A DNA stretch of 64,000 nt from Platerodrilus igneus (Eukaryota > Arthropoda > Insecta > Coleoptera > Lycidae). The DNA is taken from NCBI GenBank assembly GCA_036346225.1, contig JARFIW010001345.1:434001-498000 (forward strand), given 5' to 3'. Of this stretch, positions 11,305 to 22,009 are shown one piece after another. Every line of letters begins with the position of its first letter. Position 1 is the first letter of the stretch. Position numbers and translations under genes: made by a program. Under the pieces are notes generated by a model that saw only the letters and a list, made by a program, of their open reading frames with translations, ran no database searches and had not been told where the DNA came from.

Positions 11305-12410
11305 TTGAACTCAAACGATTACCCCCTAAAAGTATTATTAACAAAACCGATAGACGTAGAAGAAGTGAACTTTAGCGAGATGGAAATCGACGAAGACTTT
11401 GAAAGCAATTCTAACTCTACAGAACACGATAGAATGCTAAAGGAAAATCTAATTAACATTCGTTTTAATGATGATATTAATAACGAAGAGGAGTGAGCAA
11501 TTAAAGACTCATGTTTCGAATACCCATTGTGAAGGGATACTTTTTACTTTCACCAACACAGTAAAACATAATATTGAGCTAGCAGATAATAAACCAATTG
11601 TCACCAACGCATATAGACTACCTCAGGCAAGTCAAGAAGAAGCAGATAGACAGGTAGCAAACCTATTGAAGCAAGATATCATTCAACATTCAAATTCACC
11701 ATGGAGCAGGCCCGTATTAATTGTACCGAAGAAACTAGATGCCTCAGGCAAACGCAAATATCAAATGGTTATCGATTACAGAAAACTCTACGAGAAAACT
11801 GTTGACGATGAATACCCACTACCCAAAATTACAGAAATTTTAGAAAAACTAAGAATGTGTCAACATTTTTCGGCATTAGACCTCGCCCAAGATACCACCA
11901 ACTGGAGATGGACGAGAAACAGCATTTAGAACACTTAGAAGACACTATGGATACAAACGCATGCCGTTTGGATTAAACAACGCACCCGCCCCTTTTTAGA
12001 GAGTTATGTACAATATTTTAAGAAGAATACACAACGAAAAATATCTTGTATATCTGGATGACATAATCGTATATTTAACATCACTAAATGAACATATTGA
12101 AACATTAAGAGAAGGTTTCGAACGTTTAAGAAAAGCTCATTTTAAGGTTCAATTAGACAAAAGTGAATTCATGCAGAAGGAAGTAACATTTTTAGGACAC
12201 ATAATAACCCCACAAGGTGTTATGCCAAACCCAGACAAAGCAAATGCCGTATTAAATTACCCCTTACCACAAACGAATAAAGAAATAAACGGATTTTTAG
12301 GACCCAGTGGTTACTACAGAAAATTTGTCAATGGTTACGCACAAATAACTAAACCATTAACAAATTATTTGAAGAAAGGTAATAAGATCGAACACACCAG
12401 AATTCATTAA
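11305..12410 (+). pseudogene. pol: Errantivirus reverse transcriptase, frameshifted
   Basis: Three frames together give an RT. The first (11305-11496) has the acidic lead-in with LINIRFNDD. The second (11468-11929) has YRLPQASQEEADRQV, SPWSRPVLIVPKK, MVIDYRKL and FSALDLA. The third (12006-12410) has the catalytic YLDD motif, then FLGHIITPQGVMPNPDK and GFLGPSGYYRKFV. Between 11895 and 12005 the block that normally reads through the MPFGL motif is split by at least two frameshifts. RT copies the genomic RNA; this copy cannot make a full protein. Confidence 0.85.
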
Positions 12411-12477
12411 ACCAATAGAGAAAATTAAATGTATCCTTACGAATCACCCCTTGTTAGAATACCCTGATTTTTAAAAA

Positions 12478-12876
12478 CCATTTATATTAACAACCGATGC
12501 ATCTAGCGTTGCTTTAGGCGCAGTATTGAGCCAAGAAAAGGTATGTAGTGATAAACCAATCAGCTACGCATCACGAACGCTAAATGAAACAGAACGAAAG
12601 TACAGCATAATTAGGAAAGAATTATTAGCCATAATTTGGGCAACAAAATATTTTAGATCATATCTTTAAGGAAAGAAATTTTACATATACACTGACTATA
12701 GACCATTAGTATGGTTATGTAAACTCAGGGAACCGAATTCAAAATTACAGAGATGGAGGATTAGATTAGAAGAGTACTACTACGAAATCATATACAAGAA
12801 AGGAATCTATAACAATAATGCAAACACATTGAGCAGAATACAACTCAACGCAATAGAGACAGTCGGTTATAGGTAA
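12478..12876 (+). pseudogene. pol: Errantivirus RNase H
   Basis: The frame from 12478 reads [46 protein letters not shown] and IYTDYRPLVWL, the standard Gypsy RNase H order with catalytic acids in TTDAS, the KEL helix and TDYRPL. One TAA at 12667-12669 interrupts it after FRSYL. It degrades the RNA strand of the RNA:DNA hybrid. It is separated from the RT frame by a shift near 12410. Confidence 0.8.
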
Positions 12877-13154
12877 TGTAGACGAAACAGAGATAAGAGA
12901 AGACCCAGAAAAATAGTCACCATCCATTCAACACAAAACGAAGAAACAAAAACTGTAATTAAAATTTTAATCGGAGCAATAGATACGAAACCTAAGTAAT
13001 TTATAATCACCGAAGTTTTAACCAACCCTGACCCGGTAAAATATACAAAAACCGATAATAGAAAAATATATAGCAAATTCAAATAACGATAGATGACAAT
13101 GAAGCACAAATAATTAAAATAAAGGAATATATCCCAGAGAAAAAACGTTTTTAC

Positions 13155-14344
13155 TTGTATTTCACCACAGAACATTTGTACAAAAGATTTTTCGAATTAT
13201 ATATTCAACTATTTAATAATTCAGGGTCCAAAATTATTAGATGCACAGGAAAATTATTAACTTTAGATGACCCAGACGAAATAAACGATGTCATCCGAAA
13301 CCACCACAAAGATAAAAACCAATCATTGTGGAATTAATGATACATTAAAACAATTCACAAGAAGATATTACTTTAAAGGCATGAAGGAATTAACCACAGA
13401 TTTTATCTACCAATGTGAATTATGCCACAATGCAAAATACGAAAGATCACCACCAAAACTACCCTTAATGTTAACCAAAACACCCATCAAACCTCTTGAA
13501 AAAGTACATGCAGACCCTTTGGTAGCTCAAAACTTTTTATCTCTCGTAGACGCATTCATCAAAATAGGCCAAGCAATGCCCATCACTTCAAAAAACAGTA
13601 TTGATGTAACCCAAGGATTTTTACAATACTTTACATTTTACGGTACGCCTTAATCAATAACATTAGACAATGGAAGCAAATTTAGGAACGAAACCATACA
13701 AAATACCCTAGAACTTCATAAAATAAATATTCATTTTATAACAGAAAATCGCCCGAAATTAAACGGATTAATTGAAAGATTAAACTTAACATTATTAGAA
13801 CAAATTAAGCTGTTAAGAATAACCTATAAGAAAGGGCATACCACTAATTTAATGTTATACGCCTTAATTGCTTACAATAACACAACTCACTCATCAACTA
13901 ATTTTATACCCCTCGAATTAACATTAGGACACTCAGATTTCCGTAACCCTTACGATATACACTGCAATGAAGAAGTATATAAACAGTATGCTAAAAACCA
14001 CAAGGAAAAATTAAAAATTGTCTTTAATAATGTAAAAAGTAAATTAGATAACGATAAAAAACATATTAACACAATTCTCAACAAAAACGCCAATATAAAT
14101 AGATTTTTACTAAGATAAACCGTGTATGAGAGGAATTTTAAAAGTCAGACACAAAACGGCTCCCAAAAAGTTAAATCCGTTTAAAATCAAAAAAATTTCA
14201 GGCACGAATGTAGCCGTAGTAGACAACGAAAAAATCATAAAATACATACATTTAAAGAATTTAAGACACCCTGTAATTTCAGATGAGCAGCCATCATTCT
14301 TGCCGTCAACCTCCACCCAGGTAGAACGGACGACAACGACATAA
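13155..14344 (+). pseudogene. pol: Errantivirus integrase
   Basis: The zinc-binding HHCC region is split by a frameshift near 13310-13320 (NHHKDK in one frame; NHCGI and CELCHNAKY in the next). The core then reads on in one frame (13288-14118) with a single TAA at 13651-13653. The catalytic acids are in HADPLV, LDNGSKF and NGLIERLN; the second Asp and the Glu are 35 residues apart, so a DD35E core is preserved. The C-terminal piece (14126-14344) holds KLNPFKIKKI and the terminal HLKNLRHP. It would insert viral DNA into the genome. Confidence 0.85.
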
Positions 14345-14349
14345 TAGTG

Positions 14350-15956
14350 GAAGATATTAAAAGCAACCCCGGTATACTACCAGTAAAATTGGGAAGTATG
14401 CAAAACACAGTAGACTATTGGACTTTGACATAGAAATTTGATTTAACTGAATTACAACAAGAATTTTATATAGACAATTAGGACAGACTGAAAGGATCAA
14501 TGGACACGGCCAAATTCGGAAAAGAATACGCGATAAAAATGCTTTATTACAAAAGCATAATGGAGAACATCTTAAAGAACACAGACAACGAGCTCAATCA
14601 ATTAATACCAACAGAGCAAATCAAAAGACAGAAAAGAGAAATTATTAGCGAAATAGGTAATATTATAAAAGCTATCATAGGTAACTTCGACAATCAAGAT
14701 GCTGAACGATTCGACAACGCAATACAACAATTAATTGACAATCAGAATGACATAAAAGGTATTGTTAGAAACCAAATATCTTTAACTCAATCAACCATAA
14801 TAAAATTTAATGAGCTAGTAAAGAACCAAAACAGTATAACAAACAGAATACTAATTCTTGAAAGTAACATGCAGACCACAATGCTAGGAATACGAGATTT
14901 AATAAGATTTAACACGATATTCAATCAAATGATATCAACCCTCATTGTAATTCAACAAATTTTAGCTACATTATAAAATGCTGTAACATTTGCTAAATTA
15001 AATACTTTACATGCTAGTATAATAGAACCACTTAATTTATTAAATGAATTATTATAAATCAAATCACTTATAACTAATAGTAAACTACCCTTTGAAGTAA
15101 CAGAATCTAACATACTTATATATGAAAAAATAGCCATAGTAAAAGGTATGTAAAGAATCATGAAATTACATTTTTAATAGAAATCCCAATTGTAGAGATG
15201 GATAACTACAATTATTATCATTTAGTTGCTTTCCTCGCGAAAGAATCTATGCAATACCAAGTTATTATGCCCAAAACCAAGTTCCTTTCCCTGAATGAAC
15301 TTAGGTATGGTTTCAGAAATGAAAAATGCAAAGAAGTGGCACCCAGCCAGTATTTATGTCAATCAATAACGACAACAGCTATTCAACCAGTTAGCCCTTG
15401 CGAGGTACAATTATTACGATTCTCTAACCACTATGAGAGTTGTGTGCCAAAACCAGTACAAGTTATGAACATGAAAATTCAGACAGTCACAGACAACAAA
15501 TGGATTGTTGTATTTCGGCAAGAAGTAATAGCAACCGCTCATTGCAACAAAGACGAAAACAGTTTAGCCTTAATTGGGAGCAAAGTAATCACCATAAAGA
15601 AAAACTGTTACTTAAAATTAAAAAGCAAAATCATCCGAGTATACCAAAACCCAGCAGTGACGAAGAAATTTGCAAATCTACCCGAACTACAGTTCAAGAT
15701 TCCACAAACAGAAGACAACAAAATTATTACAAAACCGATGCAACTAGAACATCTGGAACTAGAAGACCTCAACTACGCCGTAAAGTTAATGGACAATTAT
15801 AAAGAACACTTAAGTGAATTAAAAGTGCCAAAATTATATTACGACAATATCAGTGTTTGGACAATTTTATTAATAATTGTAATAATTTTATTAATTGTAT
15901 ATTTATTTTATAAAATGTATGTTAGATATAAGAAGAAAGAAACAAAGGTAAATTAA
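14350..15956 (+). pseudogene. env: Errantivirus envelope gene, broken
   Basis: Third reading frame after pol, related in layout to errantivirus and baculovirus F-type envelope proteins. A furin-like site (residues RQKR, in 14500-14976) is followed by a segment resembling the F-type fusion region (GNIIKAIIGNFD) and a helical heptad-rich part. The frame then stops at 14974, reads on with further stops to about 15160, and shifts into 15198-15956. That last frame has a cysteine-containing ectodomain (CKEV, YLCQS, SPCEV, SCVPK) and ends in one hydrophobic transmembrane segment (about residues 217-238) with a basic tail. The multiple breaks make a functional product impossible from this copy. Confidence 0.82.
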
Positions 15957-16025
15957 GAAATCATAAAAGAACCCTTAAGGACAATGAGTTTTAAAAATTA
16001 AGGACAACCCTTAATTTTTATCTAA

Positions 16026-16039
16026 GTCGGGAGAGGATA
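16026..16039 (+). promoter_or_regulatory. Polypurine tract of errantivirus
   Basis: GTCGGGAGAGGATA directly before the 3' LTR, in the expected place for plus-strand priming. Confidence 0.6.
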
Positions 16040-16725
16040 CATATCCCCCAAATTGATATATATGAATATCTAAATGAAACTATTACATTTTAAGAAATAG
16101 ATTGTTACAATGTATAATTGAAGGACACATTATAAAAGGTTAATAAAAGTTTATTAATCAGACGTGAGAAAGGAAGTAACTACTTTGTATTCCAGACGTA
16201 ACATGATACTGCAGGTGCAGGTCACGATAGACTACAAGAAACCAGTTTTTAGAATTACGATTATTGAAAAGTAATACACTGTATAGTATCAAGAAATAAC
16301 AGACATGAGATCTGCATTTCCCACAAGTGATGTAAGAGCAGGAATTGCATAAATACCCCAAGAAGCCCATGATGGCCAGTCAATTTTAGAACTTCATAAC
16401 GTTAACATTGTTGGTTGTTCAAGCTACTCATTTGTAATTATTAGTTATTGGCAGTCAGTCTTAGAACTTCATGACTTTAATATTGTTGGTTGTTTAAGCT
16501 ACTCATTTGTAATTTTTGATTATTAATTATTGATTTACTAACTTCAAGTATTTTTTGTCAAATTCAATTACTTAGTGCTTGGTGAATATAAACATCTAAG
16601 TTGTTGTAACAGAAATAAGTTATTTTTTGGAATTAAAGAATTAAAAATAAAATACACTTGATAGGAGTGTTGTTTGAAAATAAAAACTTTTTAAAAGGAA
16701 TCTCCCAAAGGCCCAAAACCTATCT
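16040..16725 (+). repeat. 3' LTR of the errantivirus
   Basis: Matches the 5' LTR at 8005-8665 including the 75-bp internal duplication. Similarity ends at CCTATCT, which sits directly before the primer site in the 5' copy and before unrelated DNA here. The divergence between the two LTRs (frequent substitutions, short indels) points to an old insertion. Confidence 0.85.
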
Positions 16726-17453
16726 CGCATACTAATGCAACAGATAATCAATTTTATTGGATATTTCATGGATTTTGTCTGTTTTTCGTGTTCCGATCGC
16801 TTCTCGGAATAAAATGTTTTATTTATTAATTAAATATGCACGTAGTTCTGAATACCGATGACTCGTCCTTTTATATGCCTACTATTCTAGAAAATTCTTT
16901 ATTTAAAATAAATTTTTGTAATCTGCGGGGTAATTAATTTTAACTTTAATTGCTTTTTTAATGCAAAAGGGTATACATTTTATAGAAATATTTGCTTTCG
17001 TGTTTAGTACACAAAATCAATATTAAGATTGAGATTTTTTAAACAAGGTTGTAGTTTCTTAAGCAAACTGCAAAAAGCTAGTGCTATTTACAGCAAATCA
17101 AAAGCATTTTTATCAAAAATGTATTGATAATTAATAAGTATTTATCTTAAAACGATCGATTTGCATTCGTATGTAATGCGTTTTACGGTATATTACAATT
17201 AATAATTTTTACATATACAACTTACGTTACTTGCTATGTATTTATAGTATGCTTATATCATACAAGGTGATTATGTATACACTGGTAATTTGATTTTCCG
17301 TTTGTACCACAATAAACAAAGGTACGCTTGCACTATACAGGGCGTTGCCATGAATTCACAGAAATTTCTGTTTTTGCGGTTTCTATTATATGTTAGTGGG
17401 ATTTATTTGTAGAATTTGGGTTTCATGATCTCTCGTGACCACATATATGTATA

Positions 17454-17461
17454 TGTGTGTG

Positions 17462-17492
<31 letters not shown>
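17454..17492. repeat. (GT)n microsatellite
   Basis: About 19 GT units with one TT interruption. Confidence 0.9.
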
Positions 17493-19551
17493 ATTTATTT
17501 ATACTTATATATGTTGGTATAATGCCACGTAAATGCTTCACTGTAACATATACAAACAAATATAATATACCTAATTGATTTGTTTTGCGTTAAACTAGTT
17601 ATCAGTAGATATCGTGACAATAACTAACTTTGTTTCTCAAAAATTAGACAAATCCTTAAATTAAGAGTCATTATATCAGATAGTAGTATATTATACAACG
17701 AGCGAATTATGTTAGCCTTTACTCATTCGCAATAGGGCTCGCGGCGTAATCCGAACGAGTAATGGCCATAACTCGCGAGTAGAATACTATAATTTTCTCA
17801 CGACTACACAACTCTACAATATCAGATATTTTCTAAACTAACATCACAGACACTGACAAGCAGAAATTTATTTCTCAATATGTAACAGCCTACTTCGCAT
17901 AATACGAAAATATACCTCGCAAATTATGAAAAATGAAGGTTTGTACTGATTGGTCAGAGGTGTTGGATTATGATCATAATCTACGACCTGTATGTCTCTG
18001 ATTAAAGGTGTTGGATTATGAATTCATATACATCTACACTACTATGAGTGCTATTATTCACCCATTTTTAATGTGTAAGAAATGCATTTACTAATTCGTA
18101 AAGTTTTCTTTTTAAAATATTTACAAAACTAATCTAATTAATTTAACTACAATATGACTATTAATAACCAAACCGTAGTTGTGTAAATTTTAAATCTTAA
18201 ATTATTTCGAGAATTCTCCAATATTGCAAATTACATTTCACTACCCTAATAAACTTTCTTTTTAAAAATATACATCAAACCACGAGTCAAATCATTATCA
18301 ACCTAATATTTCAACGTCTCACTTATAACTGTCGAAAGTGCCCTTTGATTTTTAATAAGTAATATTAACTTTATTGCATGATTATGACGTATATGTTTTA
18401 GGGTTTGTCTTCACAATACTAAATCCTAGTAAACTACCAGATCAAGTTAAAATTATAACCGCAACACAACGACTTCAATTATTGATTAATATTAATATTA
18501 ATATTTGTGCTCTTAGTACACAGTTCAAATTTTCATTGACGAAAGTATTTTGTATACACGTCTTTTCATAAATTTGCTTTTATACAAGATTATGTTAATG
18601 TTTTTATTTAATATAAATAACGTTTTCTTAATTGAGGCACGCCAAAAATTATTAAATATTCGTAATCCCAATATAGTGCTAACTATATGTTGTTCCCAAA
18701 GATGTTTTGTTAACTTTCAGTGTTCCAAAGTTATATGACTATTTGTGCTAGCTATATGGGATACTATTATGAATATAAACAACAAATTTCAATACCATTG
18801 CTTGCACTTAACGTAATCAGAATACTAAATATTTTTTCCGTTTTCAAATTTGTCTCAAACACGTATTGTATTTATTTATTAACTTTGCTTCTGAATTAAA
18901 GAACGTTAAACTAATATGGTATATAAACCAATAAACGAATAGTAATCAAAATGTTTAGCTCGCTGCATTAAGTTTTTGAAATAATAATGCGTGCTCAACT
19001 GGAATCCGAAAATGACCAGAATTTACAATCAGCTATCCCTTCTTTAAGCTATTTTGACCTTTGAAATTTATCTGACCTGTTAACGTTCATATATATTCAG
19101 TAGTCCATTTTAAATGTAGGAAAGATCTTGCAATGATTCATCTTTTAAATAGTTCAAAGTAGTATACTATTTGAAAATCAATTAGGTAATGCTGGTCATG
19201 TACTTTTAGGTAGATCTGGATTATGAATGATCGTAGGTTGACATTGACATTGATTTTTATAACATTTTCTACAATTGAAGGGTATGCATTGCAGGATTGA
19301 CCGAAACGATGCGCGCATTAATTATTTTAGATTTACTTGCATTTTCTTAGCTAATTTTGTTTCTAAAATTATTAACCTAATATTCAAATTATATAATTAG
19401 CTTTTGAGGTAAAGAAATAAAATTAAAAAACTTAATTATTGTTAGTGACTATTTTCAGATACAATTGGCAAAAATACCAAACATAAATGCAAGTTAGGTT
19501 TATGTATAGTTGTGTACACGATTTAAATTTATAAATTTTCCAATTGTCGTC

Positions 19552-19604
19552 ATCGGTCTCGGTGGCGTAATTGGTAAACGCATGGTGCCGGCAAGGCCAA
19601 GACC
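19552..19604 (+). ncRNA. tRNA-like head, possible SINE fragment
   Basis: TGGCGTAATTGGT followed by AAACGC fits a polymerase III A box and D-arm, and the flanking GGTCTC ... GAGACC-like order (GGTCTC at the start, AAGACC at the end) recalls a tRNA-derived SINE. A B box (GGTTCGANTCC) is not visible downstream, and no proper cloverleaf can be drawn. It is therefore either a truncated SINE or chance similarity. Confidence 0.3.
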
Positions 19605-19729
19605 ATATATTTTCCATCTTTCAATTACTAGCTCGATTTGGAATGATGATTTGTGCTTTGCATAAAAGTCTAAGTTGTTATTTCATCTTATTCCCTGTAA
19701 TACGATAGTATTTATCAACTTACCTAAAA

Positions 19730-19733
<4 letters not shown>

Positions 19734-19762
<29 letters not shown>
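19734..19762. repeat. (TA)n microsatellite at left edge of repeat A copy 2
   Basis: TA array directly before the start of similarity to repeat A copy 1. Confidence 0.9.
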
Positions 19763-19764
<2 letters not shown>

Positions 19765-20696
19765 CTCATATTTAGACCAGGGTAGAAAATTAAATAATCA
19801 CATCAAATAATTTTAATCACCGGGTAGAAGCTTTGGGAAAAGGTACGCGCTATTAAAAAAACCGTGAAGCATAAAAATTCATTCGTTTCATTAAAAATAA
19901 GAGATTTAAATCATGTACAAGACGCTTTATATCAAAAGAAGCAGTATTAAAAAGCTCTACGTAAAGAAACAAAGAGAAATTACGTGCAAAATTTATATTA
20001 ATTAACTATATTTTAAGTAACCGGTATTAAACAAAACGTACAGATAATAATTAATATTTAGTTAGGATTCACTAAAATTTAAAGGGTATTAATTTTAATT
20101 GAAGTTAATTGAACCGTTAGTAACATATAATATCTATAAAAACTTGTAAAAACCCAATAAAATGCAAATCGTAGAGGGGTTAGTTAGAAGTAGGATGTTT
20201 AAACACCTGCGTATTTTTAAAAAGCTCATTCTGCGTAAATGTTGCAGATAATTAATGGTTACAAAGAATCTTGGAGAAACCGTGGCTTAATATTCACGGG
20301 AAAGCGCGATACGGGGTTATTTAACCCAGATAGTCCACATGGACTGAAATAATCGATAATAAAGAATATCAATTTGCACTAATAAGAACAGGGTAGATAG
20401 AGACAGATAATATGCGCAAGACCGAGGCACATATAGTAAAAGGCGTGAGTAGGGCAACGTCATAGGGTTGCGATTGGTTGAAAGTAAAAGGCAAAATTTG
20501 AGAAGTAAAATAACATTTCTGTATAAAATTCAATTAGTTATTTCCAGACGTTGCGTGCCGTGTTGAAATTTCTGAGATTTAACTGGGGCGAGTGCAAAAT
20601 TCGTAAAAATCGCATGCCGGGCTGCGGAATGGGAACATAGCAGGCGAAATTCTTTAGAATTGTCCGTTTTGGAGACTCGACCGACAGACAGGCTAA

Positions 20697-20710
20697 CCTC
20701 TATATATACC
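20697..20710 (+). promoter_or_regulatory. TATA box in repeat A copy 2
   Basis: CCTCTATATATACC, at the position aligned with the TATA box of copy 1. Confidence 0.45.
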
Positions 20711-21823
20711 CAGGGGAATATGAACAAGCTCTCTTGGATCTTCGACTTGATTCAACGCGTTAAACAGTGCTTTTTAAGTTTTCCGGTTTTGATTAAATAA
20801 TTTTAAACAGTTTGCTCGAATATTTTTGTGATGTAAAACAGCTTGTTTTTTACGTGCTACAATAAATGTACTTTAGTGCACCTAGAAAAGAAGATACAAG
20901 GTAATAAAGTTAGTATCACTGTACTAATTAGTCAAAATTTACAACGACAAAAATTTACACAAAAGTAGGCAGTTTTGGGCGTATATTGGTGAAAGAAGTA
21001 TGAATTTCTTTGTTATTTTTCGGGGGTATTAATAATTAAATGGTGCATAAACGTGTCTGGATCCACAAAACAAGGTTCAGATATACACAGATGAGTTCCG
21101 GAAAAGCCCTGAAACAACTTTAAATAAATGGTGATGGAGAAAATTTTAAAAGCGTTGAGAATCAGAAGCCGTAAATATAACCCAGTTGGAATGGTGTAAT
21201 TAACAAAGGGACGATGTACATTGAGGCTACGAGTGCAGTAACCTTCAGGTAAATTATACTATTTTGTTCGAACTTTGATATTTTGGTGTGTGTTGAATAA
21301 CTTTATAATTTGTTTATTTAAAATGGACAGTAGTGAAATTGTACTAACAATAATATTTTAATTTTAAGGTGAAATTTGCTTGTTTAAGTAGAAAGGGGTA
21401 TTTAGTATTGATGTTCTGGATTATGATAAAAATTTGGGTATGTCTTTGAGCTCAATTAGACGAACCTGGTTAATTAACGTAAAGGGGTGGTAGATGCTCC
21501 CTTTGTACTCAGACTCCGGTCTGCATATATTGTTATAGTAATTAGTAGGCATCCTACAAGGACTTTAATTTTGGATGCACATTAAAATGATAATAAATTT
21601 AGTTTTGAAATTTTCTGATATTAAAATTTATGCTGAATATTAATTTTGAAATTTTAATGTATTGTGAATATTGATGTAAATAGAGTTGACGTTGATGTTT
21701 GTGGTAGAAATGTGTTTGTTTTTTTTTATGATTGAGGATGAAGGTTTATCTAGGGGAGCAGCCGAGACGATGAACAGAAGAAAGTTAACGGAACAGTTGA
21801 GTTAATGAATAGCTTTTTGTAGG

Positions 21824-21951
21824 ATTCACAGCATTCTTGTCTTCCAATTCGTGAGGCTCGATTCTAATACAGGGAAACACAGCATTCTTGACGCCCAATT
21901 CGTGAGGCTCGATTCGAAAAGCGGAGTACCCGGATTTTGGTGGTTTCACAG

Positions 21952-21953
<2 letters not shown>
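21824..21953 (+). repeat. Reiterated LTR-end / primer-site modules, copy 2
   Basis: Two near-identical units about 52 bases apart: CACAGCATTCTTG, then a CCCAATT/TCCAATT core, then CGTGAGGCTCGATTC. A third CACAGCA closes the repeat at the TA array. The unit spacing differs from copy 1 (about 98 and 71 bases there), so the arrays have expanded or decayed independently. Confidence 0.6.

Positions 21954-22007
<54 letters not shown>
21954..22007. repeat. (TA)n microsatellite at right edge of repeat A copy 2
   Basis: About 27 TA units, bordered by CACAGCAATATA on the left and TATTGCAGTGG on the right, so the borders are roughly inverted copies of each other. Confidence 0.9.

Positions 22008-22009
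<2 letters not shown>

Larger units (their letters stand above)
8005..16725 (+). mobile_element. Errantivirus-type Gypsy element (LTR-gag-pol-env-LTR), decayed
   Basis: An 8.7 kb endogenous retrovirus-like element of the insect errantivirus type. The order is 5' LTR, tRNA-Ser-like primer site, long leader, gag, protease, RT, RNase H, integrase, env, polypurine tract and 3' LTR. Every coding part carries stops or frameshifts, and the two LTRs have clearly diverged, so the copy is old and cannot encode working proteins as it stands. Members of this group are germline elements of insects, some able to form particles through their envelope. Assignment rests on the collinear set of motifs and is strong. 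Confidence 0.88.
16726..19733. other. Non-coding stretch
   Basis: No coding signal. It holds a GT microsatellite (17454-17492) and a short duplicated phrase GGTGTTGGATTATGA (about 17958 and 18007). A tRNA-like head (19559-19604) lies near the end. The small open frames at 18374-18738 have no recognisable motif. Confidence 0.5.
19763..21953 (+). mobile_element. Repeat A copy 2: long LTR-like repeat
   Basis: Collinear with 1634-3926 from TATTACTCA to TTTCACAGCA. Neither flank outside the TA arrays resembles those of copy 1, so the TA arrays mark the real borders and this copy could be a solo LTR plus leader. No ORF of interest. A TATA-like element (20697-20710) and two primer-site-like modules (21824-21920) are at the same relative places as in copy 1. 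The copies have many substitutions and indels, so neither is recent. Confidence 0.62.
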
